DNA from: Litorivita sp040371945
Lineage (GTDB): Bacteria > Pseudomonadota > Alphaproteobacteria > Rhodobacterales > Rhodobacteraceae
NCBI RefSeq assembly: GCF_040371945.1
Contig: NZ_BAABWS010000001.1
Span: 1,550,001-1,614,000 of the forward strand
Reading direction: 5' to 3'
Length of the DNA stretch: 64,000 nucleotides
Shown: piece after piece, positions 18,576-25,953 of the stretch
Numbering within the stretch: the first letter of the stretch is position 1
How the letters are laid out: the number at the start of each line of letters is the position of its first letter
The notes under the pieces: generated by a model
Database searches by the model: none
What the model saw: only the letters and a program-made list of their open reading frames with translations
What the model was told of the DNA's origin: nothing
Made by a program: the position numbers and the translations under genes

Positions 18576-19493
18576 TTACGCCGAGGGCGCGTGGCCCAAA
18601 TGCGTCTCGCCGCGCTGGCGGGCCAATTCGATCTGCTTTTGCCGCTCGCGAAACCGCGTCTTGTCGGCCTCGGAGGTCTGACCGATACATTGGTGGCACG
18701 ACACGCCCTGCTCGTATTGGGCGCGCGTCTTATCCTCGGGCAGGATCGGACGGCGGCAGGCATGGCACAGCTCATGCGGCCCTTCCTTGAGCCCGTGCCC
18801 CACCGAGACCCGCCCGTCAAAGACGAAACATTCGCCCTCCCACGTGCTTTGCTCTTGCGGCACCTCTTCGAGGTATTTCAGAATCCCGCCCTTGAGGTGA
18901 TAGACCTCTTCAACCCCCTGCTGGAGCAGGTAATTCGTGCTCTTCTCGCAGCGGATACCGCCGGTGCAAAACATCGCCACGCGTTTGTTGTGAAAGCGTT
19001 CTTTGTTTGCCTCCCACCACTGCGGGAACTCGCGAAAGCTTTCGGTCTGCGGGTCGATCGCGCCCTCGAATGTGCCGATCGCCACCTCGTAATCATTGCG
19101 CGTATCGATCACCGCCACATCGTCAGAGCGGATCAGATCGTTCCAATCGGCAGGCTCGACATAATGGCCGACGCTGGCGCGCGGATCGACATCGGGCTGG
19201 CCCATGGTGACGATCTCGGCCTTCAGGCGCACCTTCATGCGGCCAAAGGGCTGCTGGGCGGCAAAGCTTTCCTTATGCACCAGATCGCCGCAGCCCGGCA
19301 AAGCGCGGATATGCGCCAAAACCGCGTCAATTCCGGCGCGCGATCCGGCGATGGTGCCGTTGATCCCCTCATGGGCGATGAGCAAGGAGCCGGTGATCCC
19401 TTCGGCGGCGCAAAGCGCCTTGAGCGGGGCCTGCACGGCCTCGCGGTCGGGGAAACGGGTGAAGTGATAGAGCGCTGCGATGGTATAGGACAT
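18576..19493 (-). CDS. trhO: tRNA uridine-34 hydroxylase, rhodanese family (TrhO/YceA)
   Basis: TrhO makes 5-hydroxyuridine at position 34 of several tRNAs using prephenate-independent oxygen chemistry. The 305-residue protein has the N-terminal UPF0176 domain (GITGSLLIAHEGINGTIAGS), a rhodanese domain with active-site loop CTGGIRCEKS (catalytic Cys176, second Cys182), and a Cys-rich C-terminal tail with two CxxC pairs (CHAC, CHQC) as in the YceA family. The ATG at 19493 follows AAAGGAG at good spacing. The minus-strand terminator at 19634-19674 separates it from anything upstream. Confidence 0.93.
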   Translation of the reverse strand: MSYTIAALYHFTRFPDREAVQAPLKALCAAEGITGSLLIAHEGINGTIAGSRAGIDAVLAHIRALPGCGDLVHKESFAAQQPFGRMKVRLKAEIVTMGQPDVDPRASVGHYVEPADWNDLIRSDDVAVIDTRNDYEVAIGTFEGAIDPQTESFREFPQWWEANKERFHNKRVAMFCTGGIRCEKSTNYLLQQGVEEVYHLKGGILKYLEEVPQEQSTWEGECFVFDGRVSVGHGLKEGPHELCHACRRPILPEDKTRAQYEQGVSCHQCIGQTSEADKTRFRERQKQIELARQRGETHLGHAPSA

Positions 19494-19633
19494 GGCGCTC
19501 CTTTAGCGCGCCCGCGCCCCGCCGCGCAAGAGGCAAACCCCATGCCCGCCCCTATAAATAAGGGTATTTGCCATGCAGCTTTTCGCCCTGCACCGCGCGC
19601 GCGTCCCGCCCCCGCCCCGCGCCGCCGCCCGCA

Positions 19634-19674
19634 AACAAGAAAGGCCCTGCCGAGGGACATCCGGCGGGCCTTTC
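19634..19674 (-). terminator. Strong rho-independent terminator on the minus strand
   Basis: Thirteen-base-pair stem with one bulged base (GAAAGGCCC-T-GCCG at 19639-19652 with CGGCGGGCCTTTC at 19662-19674). On the minus strand it is followed by the T-rich CTTGTTTG. It lies about 140 bases upstream of trhO on the same strand, so it must end a transcript that starts between here and about 19.9 kb. Confidence 0.8.
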
Positions 19675-19895
19675 CAAAAGGAAAATAGATTTTGCCCTAT
19701 GCGGGCCAATATATCCTCGCGGCGCACGTATCGCAGGGGGATGACTGCTTGCAGCGCAACAAGGGTCCAGAGCCAGCGGTCCTACAGTTTTACCGCGCCA
19801 TCTCATGCGCCCCGGCTTGGGACCGTTTTGCGGCCGGGCTTGAGAGAGTAACACCGCAGCGCGCCAAAGGTTCCCGTGCGCGGCGGATTTTTTTG
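19675..19895 (-). ncRNA. Candidate structured small RNA (strand uncertain)
   Basis: Between the terminator above and about 19.89 kb the sequence can form a closing stem (minus strand GGCGCGC with GUGCGCC, about 150 bases apart) enclosing at least two good hairpins (GCCCGGC with GCCGGGGC; GCGGU with ACCGC). No protein gene is present. A discrete minus-strand terminator supports transcription on that strand, but a plus-strand hairpin followed by ATTTTTTT near 19886 allows the other orientation. The length suggests a 6S-like RNA as one possibility, but I do not recognise the family from sequence. Confidence 0.3.
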
Positions 19896-20100
19896 CCCCG
19901 CCGCCGCGCGCCTGCCGCGGCGCGGGCCTGCGTGTTGCTCTGCATCTTGCGACCTGCACCTTGTGCGCCGCGCCGCCATCTTGATTGATCGCGCCCTGCG
20001 GGGCATCTTGGCCCTGCCCCAGCCTGCTGCGCGGCCCGACCGCTGACCCGACCCGACCTGACCCGACTTGCCCCCAGCCCCTCACACACGGAGCCGCCCG

Positions 20101-20700
20101 ATGTCCCTATCCGCCCTGATCGTCATTGATCTGCAAAACGATTTTTGCCCCTCCGGCGCTTTGGCCGTGGCGGGCGGCGACGAGATTGTCGCGCCGGTCA
20201 ATGCGCTGATGGCGCAGTTCGACGCCGTGGTCCTGACCCAAGACTGGCACCCCGCGGGGCATAGCTCCTTTGCCAGCAGCCATAAGGGCAAAGCCCCTTT
20301 CGAGATGATCGACATGCCCTACGGGCCGCAAGTGCTTTGGCCCGATCACTGCGTGCAAGCCAGCCAAGGTGCGCAGTTCCACCCGCAGCTCGACACCGCC
20401 CGCGCCGATCTGATCATCCGCAAAGGCTATAACCCCGCCATCGACAGCTATTCGGCGTTCTTCGAAAACGACCGCGCCACCCCTACGGGGCTTGAGGGCT
20501 ACCTGCGCACGCGCGCGATCACGCGGCTGACCATGGTCGGCCTCGCGCTGGATTTTTGCGTGAACTACTCGGCGGTCGACGCCGCCCGCTTGGGCTTTGA
20601 CGTCACCGTGCGCCAATCCCTCTGCCGCGCCATCGACATGGACGGATCCCTCGCCGCCGCATTGGAGGGGATGAAGGCCGCGGGGGTGACCTTGGCCTAG
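20101..20700 (+). CDS. pncA: Nicotinamidase
   Basis: Hydrolyses nicotinamide to nicotinate for NAD salvage; pncB, the next enzyme of the pathway, lies 680 bases downstream. The 199-residue protein shows the complete cysteine-hydrolase triad: Asp10 (VIDLQNDF), Lys109 (IIRKGYNP) and Cys154 (ALDFCVNYSA), plus the metal-binding DWHPAGHSSF (Asp48, His50, His54). The ATG at 20101 has CGGAG at useful spacing; an in-frame ATG at 20068 adds only 11 residues. Confidence 0.95.
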   Translation: MSLSALIVIDLQNDFCPSGALAVAGGDEIVAPVNALMAQFDAVVLTQDWHPAGHSSFASSHKGKAPFEMIDMPYGPQVLWPDHCVQASQGAQFHPQLDTARADLIIRKGYNPAIDSYSAFFENDRATPTGLEGYLRTRAITRLTMVGLALDFCVNYSAVDAARLGFDVTVRQSLCRAIDMDGSLAAALEGMKAAGVTLA

Positions 20701-20702
20701 GT

Positions 20703-21263
20703 TCAACCGCCCTCCATCAACCCCGCGCCGGTGAAGCCGCATTCTTCGGCGGCCTTGAGATAGGCGGCGGTGAATCCGTCGAGGTAGAAGGTGTGCAGCA
20801 CCTTATGGTTCACCACGACCTCCATCTGATAGTTACGGCGCATGGCTTCGAGCACATAGAGGCTGACGGGGTGGGAATAGACGATCTCGGCGTTTTCAAA
20901 CACATCCTCTTCGAGATAGCCGCGCACCACCGCCTCCATCGTATCCTCGTCGTCAAAGCGCACATAGGCGGCATCGCCCTCGCGCATCACCGTCTGGTAA
21001 TGGCGCATCGCGTATTCATGCACGATCACGTCGGGAAAGAAATCCGGCGGGCCGGCGTCGCCATTGCTGAACGAAAATTTCAACCCCGGATCGCCGTCAT
21101 AGCCGGTATAGGCGGTGCAACTGCGGCGCAGGTCCTCGCCGGTGTCGACCTCTTCGACGGCGACATGCCACGCGCCGTAATCCCAATATTGCGCCCCTGC
21201 GGCGGGCAAGGCCGCGCCCGCAGCCGCCAAAGCCGCCGCACCGATCATCACCATTTCTCGCAT
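20703..21263 (-). CDS. Putative secreted protein of unknown function
   Basis: A 186-residue protein with a clear signal peptide (MREMVMIGAAALAAAGAALPAAGA, cleavage near AGAQY). The mature part is rich in Asp, Glu and Tyr (YWDYGAWHVAVEEVDTG; AAYVRFDDEDTMEAVVRGYLEE), with two cysteines (residues about 48 and near the end, EECGFTGAG). No known family was recognised. The start at 21263 follows AAGGAG with six-base spacing; a longer reading to 21308 has no ribosome site. It is convergent with pncA (two bases between stop codons) and divergent from pncB. Confidence 0.7.
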   Translation of the reverse strand: MREMVMIGAAALAAAGAALPAAGAQYWDYGAWHVAVEEVDTGEDLRRSCTAYTGYDGDPGLKFSFSNGDAGPPDFFPDVIVHEYAMRHYQTVMREGDAAYVRFDDEDTMEAVVRGYLEEDVFENAEIVYSHPVSLYVLEAMRRNYQMEVVVNHKVLHTFYLDGFTAAYLKAAEECGFTGAGLMEGG

Positions 21264-21378
21264 CCCGCTCTCCTTATTTTGGGCACCTCGCGAGGCAGTA
21301 TCACACAAGCCTCACCGAAACCTTGCCAAGCCTCTGTTTTCCCTGCTTTATGCATCTCGCCCCCAAGGAGAGCAGCAG

Positions 21379-22671
21379 ATGGTCGATATCGCAACCCGCG
21401 TTCACAATCACAATTGGAAAATCGATCCGATTGTGCGGTCCCTGATCGACACGGATTTTTACAAACTGCTGATGTGCCAATCGGTGTTTCGCAACCGCCC
21501 CGAGGCGCAGGTGCGGTTCTCGCTGATCAACCGCACGACCTCGATCCCTTTGGCCGATCTGATCGACGAGGGCGAATTGCGCGAGCAACTCGACCATATC
21601 CGCTCGCTGCGCCTGACCCGCGGCGAAAGCACATGGATGCGCGGCAATACGTTTTACGGCAAACGCCAGATGTTCCGCCCCGATTTCATGGAATGGTTCG
21701 AAAACCTGCAATTGCCGCCCTACCATCTGGAGCGCAAGGGCGATCAATACGAGCTGACCTTCGAAGGCTCATGGCCCGAGGTGATGCTTTGGGAGATCCC
21801 CGCACTGGCGGTGCTGATGGAACTGCGCGGCCGCGCGGTTCTGCGCGATATGGGCAAATTCGAATTGCAGGTGCTCTATGCGCGCGGCATGACGAAACTT
21901 TGGGAGAAAATCGAGAGGCTGCGCGGGCTGGACGGGCTGCGCATCGCCGATTTCGGCACCCGCCGCCGCCATAGCTACCTGTGGCAGGATTGGGCCGTGC
22001 AGGCGATGCTCGAGGGGCTGGGCGATAAATTCACAGGCACCTCCAATTGCCTCATCGCGATGAAACGCGATCTGGAGGCCGTGGGCACCAACGCCCATGA
22101 ATTGCCCATGGTTTACAGCGCCTTGGCAAAATCCGACGCGGCCCTGCGCCAAGCGCCCTATGACGTGCTCGCCGATTGGCACGAAGAGCATGACGGCAAC
22201 CTGCGCATCATCTTGCCCGACACTTACGGGACCAAAGGCTTCCTCGACGGCGCGCCCGACTGGCTCGCCGGATGGACCGGCATCCGCATCGACAGCGGCG
22301 ATCCCGCCGCCGCCGCCGAAGTCGCGATCGATTGGTGGAAGCTACGCGGCGAGGACCCGACGAAAAAGCTGGTGATCTTCTCGGACGGGTTGGACACCGA
22401 CAAAATCATCGAGCTACACGGGCAATTCAAAGGCCGCGTGCGCACCTCCTTTGGCTGGGGCACCTTGCTGACCAACGACTTTCGCGGCCTGACCGAAGAC
22501 GACGCCCTCGCGCCGTTTTCCTTGGTCTGCAAAGCCGTCAGCGCCAATGGCAACCCCACCGTCAAACTCTCGGACAACCCCAACAAAGCCATGGGCCCGA
22601 AAGCCGAAATCGAGCGCTATAAACGCGTGTTCGGCGTGGGCGATCAGGACCGGATGGAGGTAGTGGTTTAG
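21379..22671 (+). CDS. pncB: Nicotinate phosphoribosyltransferase
   Basis: Joins nicotinate with PRPP to form nicotinate mononucleotide, the second step of NAD salvage after PncA. The 430-residue length is normal. Recognisable blocks are SLIDTDFYKLLMCQSVF at the N-terminus, RIADFGTRRRHS with the catalytic-loop histidine, GTSNCLIAMKRDLEAVGTNAHE, GIRIDSGDP for the phosphate site, and FSDGLDTDKI followed by the FGWGTLLTND loop. AAGGAG precedes the ATG. Confidence 0.95.
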   Translation: MVDIATRVHNHNWKIDPIVRSLIDTDFYKLLMCQSVFRNRPEAQVRFSLINRTTSIPLADLIDEGELREQLDHIRSLRLTRGESTWMRGNTFYGKRQMFRPDFMEWFENLQLPPYHLERKGDQYELTFEGSWPEVMLWEIPALAVLMELRGRAVLRDMGKFELQVLYARGMTKLWEKIERLRGLDGLRIADFGTRRRHSYLWQDWAVQAMLEGLGDKFTGTSNCLIAMKRDLEAVGTNAHELPMVYSALAKSDAALRQAPYDVLADWHEEHDGNLRIILPDTYGTKGFLDGAPDWLAGWTGIRIDSGDPAAAAEVAIDWWKLRGEDPTKKLVIFSDGLDTDKIIELHGQFKGRVRTSFGWGTLLTNDFRGLTEDDALAPFSLVCKAVSANGNPTVKLSDNPNKAMGPKAEIERYKRVFGVGDQDRMEVVV

Positions 22672-22687
22672 GGGCGCGCGCACCCCC

Positions 22688-23104
22688 TCACTCCACCTTC
22701 CCCCTAAGCGCCTTCACCTCGCCGCGCTGTTTTTTGGCCTCAAGGCGGCGGCGCACAGACCCTTTCGTCGGTTTGGTCTTCACGCGAAACTTGGGCCTTT
22801 TGGTCGCCTCCACGATCAGCGCCGCCAGACGCTCGCGCGCGATGTCGCGGTTGCGCGCTTGGTGGCGGGTCTCGTCGCAGAAAATCACCAAGGCCCCCTC
22901 TTTCGTCCACCGCCGCCCCGCCAGTTTGCGCAGCCGCGTTTTCACCGCAGGCGGCAGGTTGGGCGAGCGTTCGGCCTCGAAGCGCAATTCGACCGCGGTC
23001 GAGACCTTGTTGACGTTCTGCCCGCCAGGACCGGAGGCGCGCACGAACTGCTCGGTCAATTCCCAATCTTCGATCGTGATCTCGGGGCTGATGGTCAGGG
23101 GCAT
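22688..23104 (-). CDS. arfB: Peptidyl-tRNA hydrolase ArfB (class I release-factor domain)
   Basis: Rescues ribosomes stalled on non-stop mRNAs. The 138-residue protein has the release-factor catalytic motif GGQ at residues 27-29 (SGPGGQNVNKVSTAVELRF) and a basic C-terminal tail (RVKTKPTKGSVRRRLEAKKQRG) that in ArfB threads into the empty mRNA channel. The codon-recognition domain of RF1/RF2 is absent, which separates it from prfA/prfB. The ATG at 23104 has AAAGGA six bases upstream. It lies downstream of the mini-ORF unit but behind that unit's terminator. Confidence 0.93.
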   Translation of the reverse strand: MPLTISPEITIEDWELTEQFVRASGPGGQNVNKVSTAVELRFEAERSPNLPPAVKTRLRKLAGRRWTKEGALVIFCDETRHQARNRDIARERLAALIVEATKRPKFRVKTKPTKGSVRRRLEAKKQRGEVKALRGKVE

Positions 23105-23208
23105 GGCGCGTCCTTTTGGGGCTGCGTATGGCGGTCCGGCGCGGCGCATTTTGCCACCGACGCAATACCGACAGAATACCGACGTTATACAGACAGGGGT
23201 TTTGACAT

Positions 23209-23243
23209 GCAAAAGGGCCGCCCAACATGCGCGGACGGCCCTT
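23209..23243 (-). terminator. Rho-independent terminator of the mini-ORF unit
   Basis: Eight-base-pair stem (AAGGGCCG at 23213-23220 with CGGCCCTT at 23236-23243), 15-base loop, followed on the minus strand by TTTTGC. It separates the small unit from arfB. Confidence 0.75.
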
Positions 23244-23310
23244 CGAGAATGTGGAGGTGGGGGCCGGTTAGGCGCTCACCAATCCGGAGTTTTCGCTCCC
23301 GAGGGCTGCC

Positions 23311-23367
23311 TCAGGTCGCGTGCCTCCCGACTGTTCCGACACCTTTCTCCATGACCTCATTAGACAC
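23311..23367 (-). CDS. 18-codon mini-ORF with consensus Shine-Dalgarno
   Basis: GTG start at 23367, sequence MSNEVMEKGVGTVGRHAT and TGA at 23311. The ribosome site AAAGGAGGTG (GGAGG at 23375-23379) is the full anti-16S complement at seven-base spacing, far better than most genes here. The trailer can fold (CCGG...CCGG around 23258-23281) and ends in the terminator at 23209-23243. It starts about 70 bases after the YhhQ stop codon, so it is either the last gene of that transcript or has its own promoter. No match to a known peptide; it could be a leader peptide or an sRNA-encoded small protein. No homology evidence is available to me. Confidence 0.4.
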   Translation of the reverse strand: MSNEVMEKGVGTVGRHAT

Positions 23368-23437
23368 TAGAGCACCTCCTTTCTGATGTTTTCGATATCT
23401 TCAGGAAAGCACAGTTTTTCTGGATGTCAAAACAAAA

Positions 23438-24067
23438 TCATGTGGTCGAGGGGCGCATCGCCCCCACAATGATGCGGAACGGGACAAGCGCGACCAAGGC
23501 AATCGCCAGCTTCACGCCCCAATCGGCCAAGGCCAAAGTCACCCAAAGCGGCGCCATCGCCCCAACGGTGAGCAACGGCGCGGGGTCCGATGCCCAAGCC
23601 ACGGCAGCATCGGCATTGGCGCCAAAGGAGACGCTGGCGGAGAAGGCAAGGGTGAAGAAAATCCCCGTATCGACCGCCGATCCGACCACCGAAGAGGCCA
23701 AGGGCGCGCGCCACCAAGCCCCCGCGCGAAGCCGGTTAAACACAGAAATATCAAGCAGTTGCGCGACCAAGAATGCAGTGCCCGACGCCACAGCAACGCG
23801 CAAGGGCACGGCGGGGCCGAATTCGAGCATGATCTGGCTGCCGATCAGCGAGCACAGGATGCCCACCACAAAACCGGCCAAAACCACACGGCGCGCGGCA
23901 GGGGCGCCATAGACGCGGTTCATCACATCGGTGACCAGAAAGGCCAAAGGATAGGTGAAGGCGCCCCACGTCAGGAGGCCATCAAGCAGCAAGAATTGCA
24001 CCAAGATGTTGGAGGCCACGACAATCGCGGCCATGGCAAGAATGCCAGGAAAATAAGCAGTTTTCAT
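23438..24067 (-). CDS. Queuosine precursor transporter (YhhQ/VUT family)
   Basis: A 209-residue inner-membrane protein with about six helices that in E. coli imports preQ0/preQ1 for queuosine. Family features are the N-terminal AMAAIVVASNILVQF, the TYPLAFLVTDVMNRVYG motif (the conserved TYPxxFLxTD block), and SAVDTGIFFTLAF. The ATG at 24067 lies 66 bases after the stop codon of the upstream minus-strand gene. I looked for a preQ1 riboswitch in that gap and did not find one. Confidence 0.88.
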   Translation of the reverse strand: MKTAYFPGILAMAAIVVASNILVQFLLLDGLLTWGAFTYPLAFLVTDVMNRVYGAPAARRVVLAGFVVGILCSLIGSQIMLEFGPAVPLRVAVASGTAFLVAQLLDISVFNRLRAGAWWRAPLASSVVGSAVDTGIFFTLAFSASVSFGANADAAVAWASDPAPLLTVGAMAPLWVTLALADWGVKLAIALVALVPFRIIVGAMRPSTT

Positions 24068-24133
24068 TTTTTGAGCCCGTTTTTACAAGGTTGCGGCGAC
24101 TTGGCGCCGAGGATCGGCGCGGATCAGGGGCGT

Positions 24134-25045
24134 CTAATCCTTCGCACCGCGCTTTGCAAGCCCTGTGTCGATCACAAATTCCACGATCTCGCCGCGCTGG
24201 AACACCATAAAATTATCGTCCGACACCATGGTCAGCCGGATGCGCCCCGCCCCGTCGCGCCACACCGACAGCCCCTCGAGGTTGTCGAATTGCCGCGCCC
24301 GCGATTGCAGCAAAATCTCTCCAGCACCCGCCCGCGCCGGATCGCTCATATCAAAGCGCCGCACGCGGCTGCGAAAGCCAAGTCCGGTGAAGTCCCGCTC
24401 CAGCAGATAGAGCGCGCCATCAGGACCGAAATCGGCGCCCACGGGCAAAAACTGCGCATCGCCCTCAATGCGCATGGCCACGCTCCAGCGCCCGTTCAGA
24501 TAGCGATAAACCGTTATTTTTCCGTCCCTTGCTACGAACTCGGGCAGGGCATAAAGCGCGCCGTCAGGCCCGCGCGCCAAGGCCTCCAATCCGCCATTGC
24601 TGGCAAATCCAAGAAACTCGCGCACGATCGGATAGGGTCGGCGCAACATGCCATCCGCATCGAAAGCGGCCAGCCGGTGATTGCCCTCAAAGGAAACAAT
24701 GACCTCATCACCGCCGTCCCAAACCAAGCCTTCGGCATCCTGCATTGCGCCGCGCAGCGGGCCACCCAGCGCGCCGCGAAGCTGCACAATGCGCAGGTTT
24801 TCAACTCCGGTTATTTTTCCCGCCTCGCGCCGCAGCACCCCCGACAATAGCGTGCCGCGATCCGAAATGGCGCGAAAGGCGCCGCCATCCGGCGCCAGTT
24901 CAAAACCGGAAATTCCACCAAAGGCCCGCGCCTTTTCGCTCCAGACAAAGCGCGAGACGAACTGCGCGCTTTGAGCCTGTGCAAGGCGGGACGAGGCAAA
25001 ATACAGGCACAGCGCGCCTAGCGCGACTGCAATACCGAGACGCAT
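24134..25045 (-). CDS. Secreted esterase-like phytase-family protein
   Basis: A 303-residue protein with an N-terminal signal sequence (LGIAVALGALCLYFASSRLAQAQ). The body matches the esterase-like activity of phytase family (PF13449-type six-bladed propeller): FGGISGFELAPDGGAFRAISDRG, then MQDAEGLVWDGGDEVIVSFEGNHR, SNGGLEALARGPDGALYALPE, and VGADFGPDGALYLLERDF. Family activity is poorly characterised; a periplasmic role is likely. It begins inside the last codons of mepA (28-base overlap), so the two are probably cotranscribed. Confidence 0.83.
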   Translation of the reverse strand: MRLGIAVALGALCLYFASSRLAQAQSAQFVSRFVWSEKARAFGGISGFELAPDGGAFRAISDRGTLLSGVLRREAGKITGVENLRIVQLRGALGGPLRGAMQDAEGLVWDGGDEVIVSFEGNHRLAAFDADGMLRRPYPIVREFLGFASNGGLEALARGPDGALYALPEFVARDGKITVYRYLNGRWSVAMRIEGDAQFLPVGADFGPDGALYLLERDFTGLGFRSRVRRFDMSDPARAGAGEILLQSRARQFDNLEGLSVWRDGAGRIRLTMVSDDNFMVFQRGEIVEFVIDTGLAKRGAKD

Positions 25046-25953
25046 TGTGCAGGCAGGTCCGACAAGGTGTATTCACGCCGCGGTTTGGGTTTGGGCGCAT
25101 TGGGATCGCGCGGTTTCGGGGGGGGCGGGTTCAAAATATCACGCACCCATTTTTCCGCATCCTTGCATCCGTCACCGGCGGGCGGAGCGGCTTGATCCAC
25201 ACATCCGCGCGCATCTTTGGGGCATTTGAGCCGCACATGGAAATGATAGTGATGCCCATACCAAGGCCGGATTTTGTTGAGCCAGCTGCGGTTCCCTTTC
25301 TCGTCTTTGCACATTTGCACCTTGGCACCGGGGAAGACGAAAATACGCGCCACACGCGGGTCCGAGGCCGCCGCTTTCAAGATCTCATGATGGGCGCGCG
25401 TCCAGCTTGAATTGACATAGGCCCCGCCATTGCGGCGCATGGAAATCGACGAAATTTTCTCGCGCTCCGCCGCGCTCAGGTCGAGCCGTTTTGGCGGCAA
25501 CATCCAGATATCGGCATCCAGCCCGATCTGGTGACTGCGGTGGCCCGTCAACATCGGCCCGCCGCGCGGCTGGCTCATATCACCCACATAGAGGCCCGCC
25601 CATCCGGGCTGTGCGGCGGCCTTGCGGCTGAGATCTTTGACGAAATCCACGGTTTCGGGATAGGCCCAGTTGCGGTTGCGCGACAGGCGCATGGCTTGCC
25701 ATGTCGGTCCAGTTTCGGGCAATTGCACCCCGCCCGCAAGGCAGCCTTTGGCATATCCGCCATGGGGTGCGGGGGTCTGCGCCGAGGGACCGGATTTGGC
25801 GCCGAAAAGCTGTTTGGCCTGCACGCCGCGCATGGATTGCGGCACCGTCGCTTGCGTCGAGAGCGCCGCCTCGCGGGCGGGTTTGTCGCCGCCCCCGCCG
25901 CCGCACGCGCTCAGGAAAACTGCCAAACTCAGGGCTTTGAAGAACCGGACCAT
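25018..25953 (-). CDS. mepA: Penicillin-insensitive murein endopeptidase, lipoprotein
   Basis: A zinc endopeptidase of the LAS group that cuts D-Ala-mDAP cross-links in peptidoglycan. The N-terminus is a lipoprotein signal (FFKALSLAVFLSACGGGGG, lipobox SAC). Metal-binding motifs are GHRSHQIGLDADIW and WYGHHYHFHVRLKCP, both typical of MepA, and conserved cysteines (KGCLAGG, CPKDARGC, DGCKDAE) are present. The C-terminus has a Pro-rich stretch (NPPPPKPRDPNAPKPKP) before a short tail. It overlaps the upstream UMF1 gene by 25 bases. Confidence 0.93.
   Translation of the reverse strand: MVRFFKALSLAVFLSACGGGGGDKPAREAALSTQATVPQSMRGVQAKQLFGAKSGPSAQTPAPHGGYAKGCLAGGVQLPETGPTWQAMRLSRNRNWAYPETVDFVKDLSRKAAAQPGWAGLYVGDMSQPRGGPMLTGHRSHQIGLDADIWMLPPKRLDLSAAEREKISSISMRRNGGAYVNSSWTRAHHEILKAAASDPRVARIFVFPGAKVQMCKDEKGNRSWLNKIRPWYGHHYHFHVRLKCPKDARGCVDQAAPPAGDGCKDAEKWVRDILNPPPPKPRDPNAPKPKPRREYTLSDLPAQCVSVLQSR

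Larger units (their letters stand above)
19494..20100. other. Long intergenic region with structured-RNA features
   Basis: About 600 bases without a convincing protein gene. Open frames exist on both strands but have no Shine-Dalgarno and no protein-like composition. The region holds a strong minus-strand terminator at 19634-19674, a series of hairpins between 19690 and 19880 (see the candidate RNA), and a plus-strand hairpin followed by seven T residues near 19886-19892. The remainder up to pncA is very GC-rich, with CTGACCCGACC-type short repeats at 20040-20070. Confidence 0.55.
23105..23437. other. Intergenic region holding a small transcription unit
   Basis: The 333 bases between arfB and the YhhQ gene contain an 18-codon ORF with a near-perfect ribosome binding site (23311-23379), a structured trailer, and a terminator (23209-23243), all on the minus strand. 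The stretch 23105-23208 should hold the arfB promoter. Confidence 0.6.

Noticed and set aside
19692..19988. A 98-codon plus-strand ORF in the trhO-pncA gap
   Set aside because: No ribosome site, Arg/Ala/Pro-rich composition, and it overlaps the strongly structured region and a terminator-like hairpin.
24068..24133. preQ1 riboswitch before the YhhQ gene
   Set aside because: There is a GCGCCGA/TCGGCGC hairpin and an A-rich stretch before the ATG, but the loop and tail do not match preQ1-I or preQ1-II consensus features.
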